From contig NZ_CP036291.1 of the NCBI RefSeq assembly GCF_007750855.1, positions 1,240,001 to 1,304,000 on the forward strand: a stretch of 64,000 bases of DNA, given 5' to 3'. Made by a program: the position numbers and the translations under genes. Position 1 is the first letter of the stretch. Each line of letters starts with the position of its first letter. This DNA is from Pirellulimonas nuda. Lineage in GTDB: Bacteria; Planctomycetota; Planctomycetia; Pirellulales; Lacipirellulaceae. Positions 43,914 to 51,072 of the stretch are shown here, one piece after another. Below the pieces are notes generated by a model, which was given only the letters and a program-made list of their open reading frames with translations, had not been told where the DNA came from and did not search any database.

Positions 43914-45446
43914 TTACTCGGTCCCCTCCGGCGCCTCGGCCGCCCGCTGGATGCCGCGCAGCATGCCCCCGAAGACGACGTGGTGCAGCGGCAGCACCGA
44001 GTACCAGTAGGCGAGCCCCGACAGGCCGCGGGGGCGGAAGCGGGCCGTCATGGTGAGGTTGGTCGCTTCTGCGCTCTCGGGATCCTGGGTTTGGGAGTCC
44101 TCGGTCTGGGGGTCGCCGCCGGCGGGCGTGCCGCCGGTGGGGGCGAGATCGAAATCAAGCCGCGCCACTCCCGGCAGCTTCATCTCGGCCAGCAGCCGGA
44201 GGGAGCGGTCGCGCTCCAGCCCGACCACGCGCCAAAAATCGAGCGCCTCGCCGAACTCGACCTCGTTGGGGTCGCGTCGGCCGCGTCGCAGGCCGGGGCC
44301 GCCCACCATCAGGTCCATCCAGCCGCGGATCCGCCAGAGCACATCGGCGGAGTACCAGCCGTGGCCACCCCCAACGCGGCACACGGCGCGGAAGACCCGG
44401 GCGGGTGTGGCCTGGATGGTGATCGAGCGGATGTCTTCGAACACCTTGCCGCCGGCCCAATCGGGGTCGCCGGGGATAGGCCCGGCGGCGGACCAGCGGG
44501 TGGGGACCTCGCCGGCGCGGGTCCGCTTGACCGCACGATGGATGGACTCTTGCACCCCCAGTGGCGTGTGGGGCATGAGCTCCGCGGCGCGGTGGTCGTT
44601 CACGACCACTCGGTTGCGGAGCCCTTCGGCCAGCGGCCTGGCGATGCGGTGGCTGACGGGCGTCACCAGTCCGATCCAGTGGGAACTGAGCTTGGGCGTG
44701 AGCACCGGCACCGGCACCACCCAGCGTTCCGGGAGGCCAAGCTCGCTGGCCATGATCTTCATGAGCTGATCGTAGCGCATCACGTCGGCGCCCCCGATCT
44801 CGAGCGTCTGGCCGACCGTCTCTGGCGTCCGCAGGCACTGCGCCAGCCAGTACAGCACGTCGTCGATGGCGATCGGCTGGCTCTGTGTGCGCACCCAGGA
44901 AGGGGTGACCATCACCGGCAGTCGTTCCACCAGGTAGCGGAGGATCTCGAACGACGCCGATCCCGAGCCGATGATCATCGCCGCGCGCAGCGTCGTGAGC
45001 GGGACGCCGGTCGAGGCGAGCGCGTCTTCTACCTCGCGTCTGGAACGCAGGTGCTCGCTCAGGCCGGCCCCCATCTCTCCGAGCCCGCCGAGGTAGATCG
45101 TCCGCGGCAGGCGGGCCTCGGCCGCGGCGCGGGCGAACTTCTCAGCAAGCTTGCGGTCGTGACCGGCGTAGTCCTCCCCCGAGGAGATCATCGAGTGGAT
45201 CAAGTAGTAAGCCGCGGAGCACCCACGCAGGTGATCGACTAGCAGAGACTTGTCGGACAGGTCGTCCTTGACCACCTCAACCCCGGGCTGGTTCCGCCAC
45301 GGCCGAAGCTGGAGCTTGCGGGGTTCGCGGACCAGACAACGCACGCAGAGACCGCGCTGAAGCAGTTCCGGCACGAGACGCCCCCCGACGTAGCCGGTGG
45401 CGCCCGTAACGATCACCGGCGCTGGCGGACTAGCGGAGGGACCCAT
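43914..45446 (-). CDS. NmrA-like SDR with DUF2867 domain
   Basis: A 510-residue protein. Residues 1-300 are an extended SDR/NmrA-type NAD(P)-binding domain with VTGATGYVGGRLVPELL at the N-terminus. Residues about 325-500 match DUF2867 (FEDIRSITIQATPARVFRAV; VVGLERDRSLRLLAEMKLPG; GLAYWYSVLPLHHVVFGGML), a START-like fold. It has a Gln/Glu/Asp/Thr-rich insertion near residue 450. The family is found in many bacteria; substrate unknown. No operon partner is obvious. Start ATG 45446 gives MGPSASPPAPVIVTGATG. Confidence 0.85.
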   Translation of the reverse strand: MGPSASPPAPVIVTGATGYVGGRLVPELLQRGLCVRCLVREPRKLQLRPWRNQPGVEVVKDDLSDKSLLVDHLRGCSAAYYLIHSMISSGEDYAGHDRKLAEKFARAAAEARLPRTIYLGGLGEMGAGLSEHLRSRREVEDALASTGVPLTTLRAAMIIGSGSASFEILRYLVERLPVMVTPSWVRTQSQPIAIDDVLYWLAQCLRTPETVGQTLEIGGADVMRYDQLMKIMASELGLPERWVVPVPVLTPKLSSHWIGLVTPVSHRIARPLAEGLRNRVVVNDHRAAELMPHTPLGVQESIHRAVKRTRAGEVPTRWSAAGPIPGDPDWAGGKVFEDIRSITIQATPARVFRAVCRVGGGHGWYSADVLWRIRGWMDLMVGGPGLRRGRRDPNEVEFGEALDFWRVVGLERDRSLRLLAEMKLPGVARLDFDLAPTGGTPAGGDPQTEDSQTQDPESAEATNLTMTARFRPRGLSGLAYWYSVLPLHHVVFGGMLRGIQRAAEAPEGTE

Positions 45447-45505
45447 GATTTAGCCGCTCTGGGTTCGAGTGGGAAATCGGATGATGCGCGATCGGTCGGA
45501 CCGCT

Positions 45506-45706
45506 TCACAGCGGGATGGCGGGCAGCCACCCCAGCTTAGCGTAGAGGCGTAGGCCGCAATCCGCGACAATCCGATCCAAGGCCCCACGATGCGCCGCGA
45601 CGTCACGGCGGACACGAATCCCAGCCAAGACCCCTGGCAGGACAACGATCGCCCTGCCTCGATAGAATTCAAGTAGCACCGGCACGCCGTGGGCAAACCC
45701 CGCCAT
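45506..45706 (-). CDS. Small hypothetical protein
   Basis: A 66-residue reading beginning MAGFAHGVPVLLEFYRGR, with strand-like and helix-like segments (AIVVLPGVLAGI; ALDRIVADCGLRLYAKLGW). It begins 11 bases after the stop of the 70-residue gene on the same strand. A longer in-frame form would overlap that gene. No strong ribosome-binding site. I do not recognise a family; it may be the second gene of a small operon. Confidence 0.45.
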   Translation of the reverse strand: MAGFAHGVPVLLEFYRGRAIVVLPGVLAGIRVRRDVAAHRGALDRIVADCGLRLYAKLGWLPAIPL

Positions 45707-45717
45707 GCGACCGGTGA

Positions 45718-45930
45718 TCAGGAGTTTGGGGCTGAGCCCTTCATCTCGGTAGAGATCCGCAGCTTTCCAGACAGCACCCACGCGGCGTGCTTGGCGTCCG
45801 TCCCGACTCCGCTGGGGATTTTGATCTGCATTTGGTCAAATTCATAGTGAATCACGGCGCCCCGACCGGTGAGGCGGTCGAAAAGCCCTACCGCGAGTTC
45901 TGGCCAATCGTTTGTCTGCTGATCTGCCAT
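45718..45930 (-). CDS. Small hypothetical protein with good ribosome-binding site
   Basis: A 70-residue soluble protein (MADQQTNDWPELAVGLFDRL to KGSAPNS). An AAGGGGA sequence precedes the ATG at suitable distance, which together with codon use supports translation. Predicted alternation: helix (ELAVGLFDRLTG), strands (AVIHYEFDQMQIKIP), helix and strand (AAWVLSGKLRIST). Not recognised. It is divergent from the DinB-like gene and upstream of the 66-residue gene. Confidence 0.6.
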   Translation of the reverse strand: MADQQTNDWPELAVGLFDRLTGRGAVIHYEFDQMQIKIPSGVGTDAKHAAWVLSGKLRISTEMKGSAPNS

Positions 45931-46097
45931 GGTTTTCCCCTTTTTTGGAAAGAAAAGAAATGAGAGCAACTCGGCGAGCCGCTCCGCCTGCGGGCCTTTG
46001 ACGTCCGGTCTCCTGATGCGTCTGATCAGAGTGTAGCGGCATGTAGTAGGATGACGACCAAAGGCGCAACACGTTTCTGGCCGCGCCTCAGGAAGCT

Positions 46098-46637
46098 ATG
46101 AACCTGACTACACCTTGGAGCGCCTCGTCGATGAGTCACCATCGAATCAACCGGATGATTGAACAGAGCGAAATGGTCCGGCGAGTGCTCAAGGGCTACC
46201 TCACCGACCTGACGCCCGACCAGTGGTTCTGGACCCCCGGCGAGGGGCTGACGCACGTCGCGTGGCAGATCGGGCACCTCGCCGCCAGCGAGTACGCGTT
46301 GCTGATGAAGCGCGTCCGCGGCGCTGAAAAGGCCGACCAAGATTTCATGCCCGACGCGTTCTTTGCTCAGTACGGGCGGGGGTCGACACCCGACCCCGAT
46401 CCGTCCGCCAACTGGCCCGTTGACGACATCCTGCTTGTGTTCGACGACGTTCACGACCGCTGCATGGCCGCCGCCGCGGACTACGACGAGGCCGAGCTCG
46501 TCGAGCCGCTCGAACAGCCCCACCCGGTGTTCAAGACCAAGCTGGCCGCCATCGAGTACCAACCGATCCACGAGGCGATGCACATCGGCCAGGTGGTGCT
46601 GCTGAGGCGGCTGATGGGCAAAGCGGCTAGCTGGTGA
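46098..46637 (+). CDS. DinB-family (DinB_2) protein
   Basis: A 179-residue four-helix-bundle protein of the DinB/YfiT superfamily. Candidate metal-binding histidines are in GLTHVAWQIGHLAASE and near the C-terminus in YQPIHEAMHIGQVVLLRRL. Members act as thiol-dependent transferases or hydrolases; the specific reaction is unknown. AGGA precedes the start ATG 46098; a Met at codon 12 is an alternative start. Its stop overlaps the end of fhcB on the opposite strand by 11 bases. Confidence 0.8.
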   Translation: MNLTTPWSASSMSHHRINRMIEQSEMVRRVLKGYLTDLTPDQWFWTPGEGLTHVAWQIGHLAASEYALLMKRVRGAEKADQDFMPDAFFAQYGRGSTPDPDPSANWPVDDILLVFDDVHDRCMAAAADYDEAELVEPLEQPHPVFKTKLAAIEYQPIHEAMHIGQVVLLRRLMGKAASW

Positions 46638-47874
46638 GCCGGGGCGGTGTGATCCGGTCCAACAGTTCCGTAAGCACTTCGGCTGCGGTTGGCAGTTGGT
46701 CATCGCGAAACGGCCGGAGTTCGAGCGGCACGCCGTCTACGCGCAGCACCGTGCCGCCGCAGGCTGCGCCCGGCTCGGCGATAGCGATCGCGACGCGAGC
46801 GGCGCGTAGCGTCGCGGAGTCTTCGTAGCCCAGCGCTACGTAGGGTGCGGCCCTTAGGGCCTCGGCTGCTTGTGGCGTGGTGTGGGCCAGCAGGTCGTCT
46901 CCTGCCACCAGCGCCGCGTCGACTCTCCCGCCTGTCAGCAGCGCCGCGGTGTTGTACTGCTGGGGGGCGTAGCGCGGCGCGCCCGACGCAAAGCTAACCG
47001 CCGCCGGGTAGCCGGTCTGCCAGGCGAGCACGCTCTCGGCGCCGTGGGGGTTGCCCTGCGCGCCCAACGGCAGCGCGACGCAGCGTGTGTGGGCGTGCAG
47101 CTCCTGGCACAGGGCCGCCAGCGCGCCCAGCCCAGCGTGGCCGGCGCCGGCCAGCGTGTGACTGTAGAAAACGGCGACGTAGCCGGAGGAAGTCAGGGCC
47201 GATGCAAGCTGTCGCAGCGGCGCGGAGGCCTCGATAGCCTCGCCGCGGATCAGCATCCGCAGCGCGGCCAGCGTGGCGAGATGATCGCCCCCCAGCAGCG
47301 CCGCGCGCTCATCGGCGAAGTCGGCCCCGGGGTCGTCACTCACGCACCAAACGCGGCGTGGCGAGGCGCCGTCGTCGGGGGGGCGTACGAAGCGCGACAG
47401 GTGACGCGGGTGGCTTTCTCGCGGATCGCACCCCCAGTACACCACCAGGTCGGCACGCCGGCGGACCTCGCCCAGCGTGGCGGTCGACGCCCCCTGCTGC
47501 TGAAACGCGGCGTGGTGGGCCAAGGCCTCGGGCCCAGATGTCCAGTCGGCCAGCGCTCCCAGGCGGTCCGCGAGGGCGACCGCGGCGCGTTGTCCCTCCA
47601 GCGTCTGGCCGGCCCAGCCGCACACCAGCGGCGACGAGGCCGATGCAAGAAGCTCGGCGGCCGCGGTCAGGGCCTGCTCCAGCGACGCGGGCTTGCCCCC
47701 CACCCGGCTGGGGGGAAAAGCGGGCCGTTCGCGGCCGAGCCACTCCCGGCCCAGCTCGCAGGAAATGGCCGACGCGGGCCATTGGTTGCCAGAAAACCGC
47801 GCCGCTGGGGGGATGTCGTCGCACAAGCAGCCGCAGCCGAGACAGACGATCGGCAAACCTGGAACCGGGTTCAT
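46627..47874 (-). CDS. fhcB: Formyltransferase/hydrolase complex subunit B
   Basis: A 415-residue homologue of formylmethanofuran dehydrogenase subunit B. Seen: the N-terminal cluster CLGCGCLCDDI, then ISCELGREW; WGCDPRESHPRHLSRF; and the C-terminal VLRVDGVPLELRPF typical of FwdB/FhcB. In methanogen FwdB the metal-ligand Cys (or Sec) occurs in a T-C-E-A segment; here the equivalent reads QTLEGQ, with Leu instead of Cys. That fits Fhc complexes, which hydrolyse the formyl carrier without a redox centre. Start ATG 47874 gives MNPVPGLPIVCLGC. fhcA lies at 32792-34456 and is not adjacent. Confidence 0.9.
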   Translation of the reverse strand: MNPVPGLPIVCLGCGCLCDDIPPAARFSGNQWPASAISCELGREWLGRERPAFPPSRVGGKPASLEQALTAAAELLASASSPLVCGWAGQTLEGQRAAVALADRLGALADWTSGPEALAHHAAFQQQGASTATLGEVRRRADLVVYWGCDPRESHPRHLSRFVRPPDDGASPRRVWCVSDDPGADFADERAALLGGDHLATLAALRMLIRGEAIEASAPLRQLASALTSSGYVAVFYSHTLAGAGHAGLGALAALCQELHAHTRCVALPLGAQGNPHGAESVLAWQTGYPAAVSFASGAPRYAPQQYNTAALLTGGRVDAALVAGDDLLAHTTPQAAEALRAAPYVALGYEDSATLRAARVAIAIAEPGAACGGTVLRVDGVPLELRPFRDDQLPTAAEVLTELLDRITPPRLTS

Positions 47875-48075
47875 GCTGCGGCGTCTGGCGGGTCGATCCG
47901 TGCTAGGAGAGGGCCGTGTCCGGTAGCGTACGCTCCGCCGGGCCCCCCGCCAACGGGCGAAAATCGGCAGCAATCCGCGGCATTTCGGCGCAGTGGACTA
48001 TATGGGCTGGCCTGATCGGGTAAGATAGGCGGTCGTGTAAGCAATGAAGTCGGCGGATGAGATAGCGAGGTAGCC

Positions 48076-49095
48076 ATGAGCCAAACCACTACGCTGCGGC
48101 CCGAAGTGTCGCCTGAGGTTGCGCCCGAGGAGGCACTCGACGCGCCGCTCAATTCGACGCATGTCGATACAAAACGTCTGGACCTGCCCGAGGGGGTCGA
48201 CACCAGCATCGTGCAGTGGGGCTACGCGATCTCGTTCGTCGTGATCCACGCCGCGGCCTGTTTGATCTTCGTGCCGTGGCTGTTCTCCTGGGTCGGCGTC
48301 ATCACGTTTTTGGTCGGCATGCACGTTTACGGGCAGCTTGGCGTCCCCATCTGCTACCACCGGCTGCTGACGCACAAGAGCTTCAAGTCGCCGAAGTGGT
48401 TCGAGCGTTCGCTCGCCACGCTGGCGTTGTTCAGCGCGCAAGAAACGCCCGCGCGGTGGGTGGCTTGGCATCGGATGCACCACCAGCACTCCGACCACCA
48501 GCCCGACCCGCACAGCCCGCTGGTGACCTTCTTCTGGGCGCACGCCGGCTGGCTGTGTGTGCGGAACAAGACCACGCACAACTTCCTGAACTACGAGAAG
48601 TACGCACGCGACATCTTGCAGGACCCCTATTACATGTGGGTCGAGAAGCTGCCGATGCCGATGCTGCTGTTCTTCACGGGTCACGCGGCCATCTACTTCG
48701 CCGTGGCGTGGGCAATCTCGGCCTGCTTCTACGGGCCGGCCAGCATGGAAGCCCTGCGGATCGCGCTGAGCGTGCTGGTGTGGGGCGTGTTCGCCCGTGT
48801 GGTGCTGGTGTGGCACTTCACTTGGAGCGTGAACTCGCTCTCGCACCTGTGGGGCTACCGCAACCACGAGACCACCGACGACAGCCGCAACAACTGGTTC
48901 GTGGCGATCGTCACCGGCGGCGAGGGTTGGCACAACAACCACCACGCCGACCAGTCGTCCGCCAGCGTGCAGCACCGTTGGTGGGAGATCGACACCAACT
49001 ACTACATCATCCGGCTGTTCGAGAAGGTCGGCCTGGCGTGGGACATCGTGCCGCCGCTGCACGTCCGGCGGGCCGAGCAAGCCCGCACGAAATAG
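48076..49095 (+). CDS. Acyl-CoA/lipid delta-9 fatty acid desaturase
   Basis: A 339-residue membrane desaturase. The three histidine boxes for the di-iron site are present: HRLLTH, HRMHH and HNNHH. Four membrane helices are apparent (for example FVVIHAAACLIFVPWLF and IALSVLVWGVFARVVLV). The pattern HRLLTHKSF and the box spacing match stearoyl-CoA delta-9-type enzymes, which introduce a double bond into saturated acyl chains to adjust membrane fluidity. A variable acidic N-terminus of about 45 residues precedes the core. It is divergent from fhcB and followed by a strong hairpin. Confidence 0.92.
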   Translation: MSQTTTLRPEVSPEVAPEEALDAPLNSTHVDTKRLDLPEGVDTSIVQWGYAISFVVIHAAACLIFVPWLFSWVGVITFLVGMHVYGQLGVPICYHRLLTHKSFKSPKWFERSLATLALFSAQETPARWVAWHRMHHQHSDHQPDPHSPLVTFFWAHAGWLCVRNKTTHNFLNYEKYARDILQDPYYMWVEKLPMPMLLFFTGHAAIYFAVAWAISACFYGPASMEALRIALSVLVWGVFARVVLVWHFTWSVNSLSHLWGYRNHETTDDSRNNWFVAIVTGGEGWHNNHHADQSSASVQHRWWEIDTNYYIIRLFEKVGLAWDIVPPLHVRRAEQARTK

Positions 49096-49118
49096 CCGGG
49101 CGACGTAAGCCCCAATGG

Positions 49119-49182
49119 CCAAGCCTAAACGACCAATACGCGCAGGGCGGTAACCCTGCGCGTATTGGTCATTTAGGCTTGG
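49119..49182. terminator. 29-bp stem hairpin after the desaturase gene
   Basis: Arm 49119-49147 (ccaagcctaaacgaccaata then cgcgcaggg) and arm 49154-49182 pair with one mismatch, with a 6-base loop (cggtaa). Ttttt follows at 49183, making it terminator-like on the plus strand. The caatg/gacca words relate it to the inner repeat at 8860-8920. Confidence 0.88.
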
Positions 49183-49386
49183 TTTTTGGTCGTTTTCTCT
49201 CTGTAACGCCCCCTACGCCGCCGCGTACGTGAGGGTGAAGCCTGCCCCACCCCGCCAACCGGTCGGGCAAGGCTTTCCGGCTGGGTCAACGCCTCCGGGA
49301 AACGTCTGACGTTTGCAGTCTTTCGACGTGCGTGACCGATCTCTCTCTACAGCGTTAGAAGAGTAGAGGTTCAGGAGGCCACGCCG

Positions 49387-49668
49387 ATGCACAACCAAGA
49401 TTTACTACCAATCCGTCCTGAAGAGTTCCCCCCAGAGAAGTGCGTCCGCAAAGTGCGGGCCACCCTCTACCTGCCGGCCGACCTGTTGGACGAGGCGCGT
49501 AACGCCGCATTCCACCTGGCCGGGCCGCCAGCACGGATGACCCTGACGAAACTGGCCGAAGCAGCGTTCCGCCAAGAACTTGAACGCCTCAAACAGGCGT
49601 ACAACGGCGGACGCGACTTTCCCCCGCGCACGGAGCAGCTCCGGGGCGGCCGCCCCCTCGCAGCCTAG
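49387..49668 (+). CDS. Ribbon-helix-helix-like DNA-binding protein
   Basis: A 93-residue basic protein. The segment KVRATLYLPADLLDEARNAA with a following helix (LTKLAEAAFRQELERLKQAY) looks like a ribbon-helix-helix DNA-binding domain, similar to CopG or ParB-C-type centromere-binding proteins. It ends GGRPLAA, a small Gly/Arg-rich tail. A strong AGGAGG lies about 10 bases before the ATG. It stands directly before a 67-residue gene with its own AGGAGG, so the two form a small unit. Target unknown. Confidence 0.7.
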   Translation: MHNQDLLPIRPEEFPPEKCVRKVRATLYLPADLLDEARNAAFHLAGPPARMTLTKLAEAAFRQELERLKQAYNGGRDFPPRTEQLRGGRPLAA

Positions 49669-49683
49669 GAGGCCCGCGCCTCG

Positions 49684-49887
49684 ATGTGGTCACCCGCCCC
49701 CCCCGTACCGACCGAGATCAGTCCACCCGGAAGACTCAACGTGTTCTCCCTGCCCGCCGTGGAGACCCCCGTCCTGCGGCCGTCGCTCACCCAGCTCCGC
49801 GCCAGGTTGCTGAGGATGATCCTGGAGAACGAACGCATCCGCGCCAACGATCAGGCGAGGATCCACTCAACAGGTCTGCGGGCCTGA
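49684..49887 (+). CDS. Small hypothetical protein following the RHH gene
   Basis: A 67-residue protein with a Pro-rich start (MWSPAPPVPTEISPPGRL) and a basic amphipathic helix (SLTQLRARLLRMILENERIR). AGGAGG at 49667-49672 precedes the ATG by 11 bases and overlaps the stop of the RHH gene, which supports translation and coupling. No family recognised. It may be a partner or accessory to the RHH protein. Confidence 0.5.
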   Translation: MWSPAPPVPTEISPPGRLNVFSLPAVETPVLRPSLTQLRARLLRMILENERIRANDQARIHSTGLRA

Positions 49888-49895
49888 GAACGCGT

Positions 49896-50012
49896 GCGAG
49901 CCGGGGCGTCCCCGCCCCCGGCGCAGCGGAGAGAACTTCGTCCATCGAGCCAGCCGCACCCAGTGGCGGCGCGGACGCAGCCGCCTGCGGGGGCGGAGAC
50001 GCCCCGGCTCGC
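49896..50012. repeat. GC-rich inverted repeat, family A copy 3
   Basis: Arm 49896-49920 contains gagccggggcgtccccgccc; arm 49988-50012 is its reverse complement with one mismatch in 25. Its 27-base core (49898-49924) is identical to copy 1 at 10661. It lies between the 67-residue gene and the serine protease gene, and its right arm ends about 40 bases before the protease start. Confidence 0.9.
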
Positions 50013-50053
50013 TTGCAAGGCAAACACCGAAACCCCCAAGCCGCGCGACCCGT

Positions 50054-50974
50054 TTGAGACGCCGCCCCGCCATCCTGCTTGCCGCGATAGCCCTGGCGAG
50101 CGCCGCCGGGGGGGCCGTGGCCGCTGCGCCCCACCCCGCGGTGGCGCGGATCTCTGTGGTTGAGACGGGCGGCCAGGCGTTCGGCTCGGGCACGCTGATC
50201 GACGTCCGCGACCGGTACGCCCTGGTGGTCACCAATTGGCACGTGGTCGAGGGGGCCGTCGGGAAGATCGAGGTGACCTTCCCCTCTGGGTTCAAGAGCG
50301 AGGCCCTCGCGCTGAAGCTGGACGAGACGTGGGACCTCGCGGCGCTAGTGATCTGGCGGCCGCCGACCGAGCCGGTCGCCATCGCCAAACGCCCGCCGCA
50401 GTCGGGCGAGCGGTTGACCATCTGCGGCTACGGCCAGGGGGAGTACCGCGCCATCTCTGGACAGTGCCGCAGCTACTACTCCCCGCGGACCGGGTACCCC
50501 CAGGAGATCGTTGAGCTGGACGTCGAGGCCCGACAGGGGGACTCCGGCGGGCCGATCTTCAACCAGCGGGGCGAGCTGGCCGGCGTGCTGTTCGGGGCGG
50601 GGCAGGGGACCACGCTCGGGAGCTTCGGGCCCCGCGTAGAACGGTTCTTGGCGACGCTTTCGCCCGGCGCGGCCCGTGGCGAGGGGCGTCCGCAATTGGT
50701 CAAACAGGCGGCGCCCGCGGCCGCCGCTGCGGCGGAAGAACCGGCCGTAGCGGCCGAGCAGGGGCCCACCGGGCCCGCCGACCTTGAGCCGGCAGGGGCG
50801 GTTGCCGCGGCGGGGGCGTTCCCAGCGCCAGCGCCGGTAGAAACGCCGGCAGAGGCCCCTGAAATCGAGGGTTTGCCCGGGCCCACGGTCGACTGGCTGG
50901 GGGAGGGGAAGACGCTGCTGGCCATTGTGGCGCTCGCCTTCGTGCTGATGCAGGGCGCGCGGCTGATGGTTTGA
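50054..50974 (+). CDS. Membrane-anchored trypsin-like serine protease
   Basis: A 306-residue protein: N-terminal signal (PAILLAAIALASAAGGAVAA), then a chymotrypsin-fold protease domain with catalytic His in VVTNWHVVEG, Asp in ETWDLAALV and Ser in ARQGDSGGPIF. A Pro/Ala/Glu-rich linker (residues 210-280) leads to a C-terminal membrane helix (TLLAIVALAFVLMQGARL). The domain is thus tethered at the cell surface or periplasm. The start is TTG at 50054. No PDZ domain, unlike HtrA/DegP. It ends next to the SHD1 protein gene. Confidence 0.82.
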   Translation: MRRRPAILLAAIALASAAGGAVAAAPHPAVARISVVETGGQAFGSGTLIDVRDRYALVVTNWHVVEGAVGKIEVTFPSGFKSEALALKLDETWDLAALVIWRPPTEPVAIAKRPPQSGERLTICGYGQGEYRAISGQCRSYYSPRTGYPQEIVELDVEARQGDSGGPIFNQRGELAGVLFGAGQGTTLGSFGPRVERFLATLSPGAARGEGRPQLVKQAAPAAAAAAEEPAVAAEQGPTGPADLEPAGAVAAAGAFPAPAPVETPAEAPEIEGLPGPTVDWLGEGKTLLAIVALAFVLMQGARLMV

Positions 50975-51072
50975 GCCGCGGCAAGATAAGTTGGCGGTTT
51001 GGCCACCGGTCTGTTAGCCTTGCGTTGTGGACCGTGGGTTTGTTCCGCCCCTCCAACGCCGGGGAGTTTTCC

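Noticed and set aside
46635-46646. Fourth copy of family A (gagccggggcgg)
   Set aside because: Only about 11 bases match and they lie in the fhcB 3' coding end; chance similarity in GC-rich DNA is likely.
49213-49398. Minus-strand 61-codon frame upstream of the RHH gene
   Set aside because: No ribosome site, odd composition, and it overlaps the RHH start.
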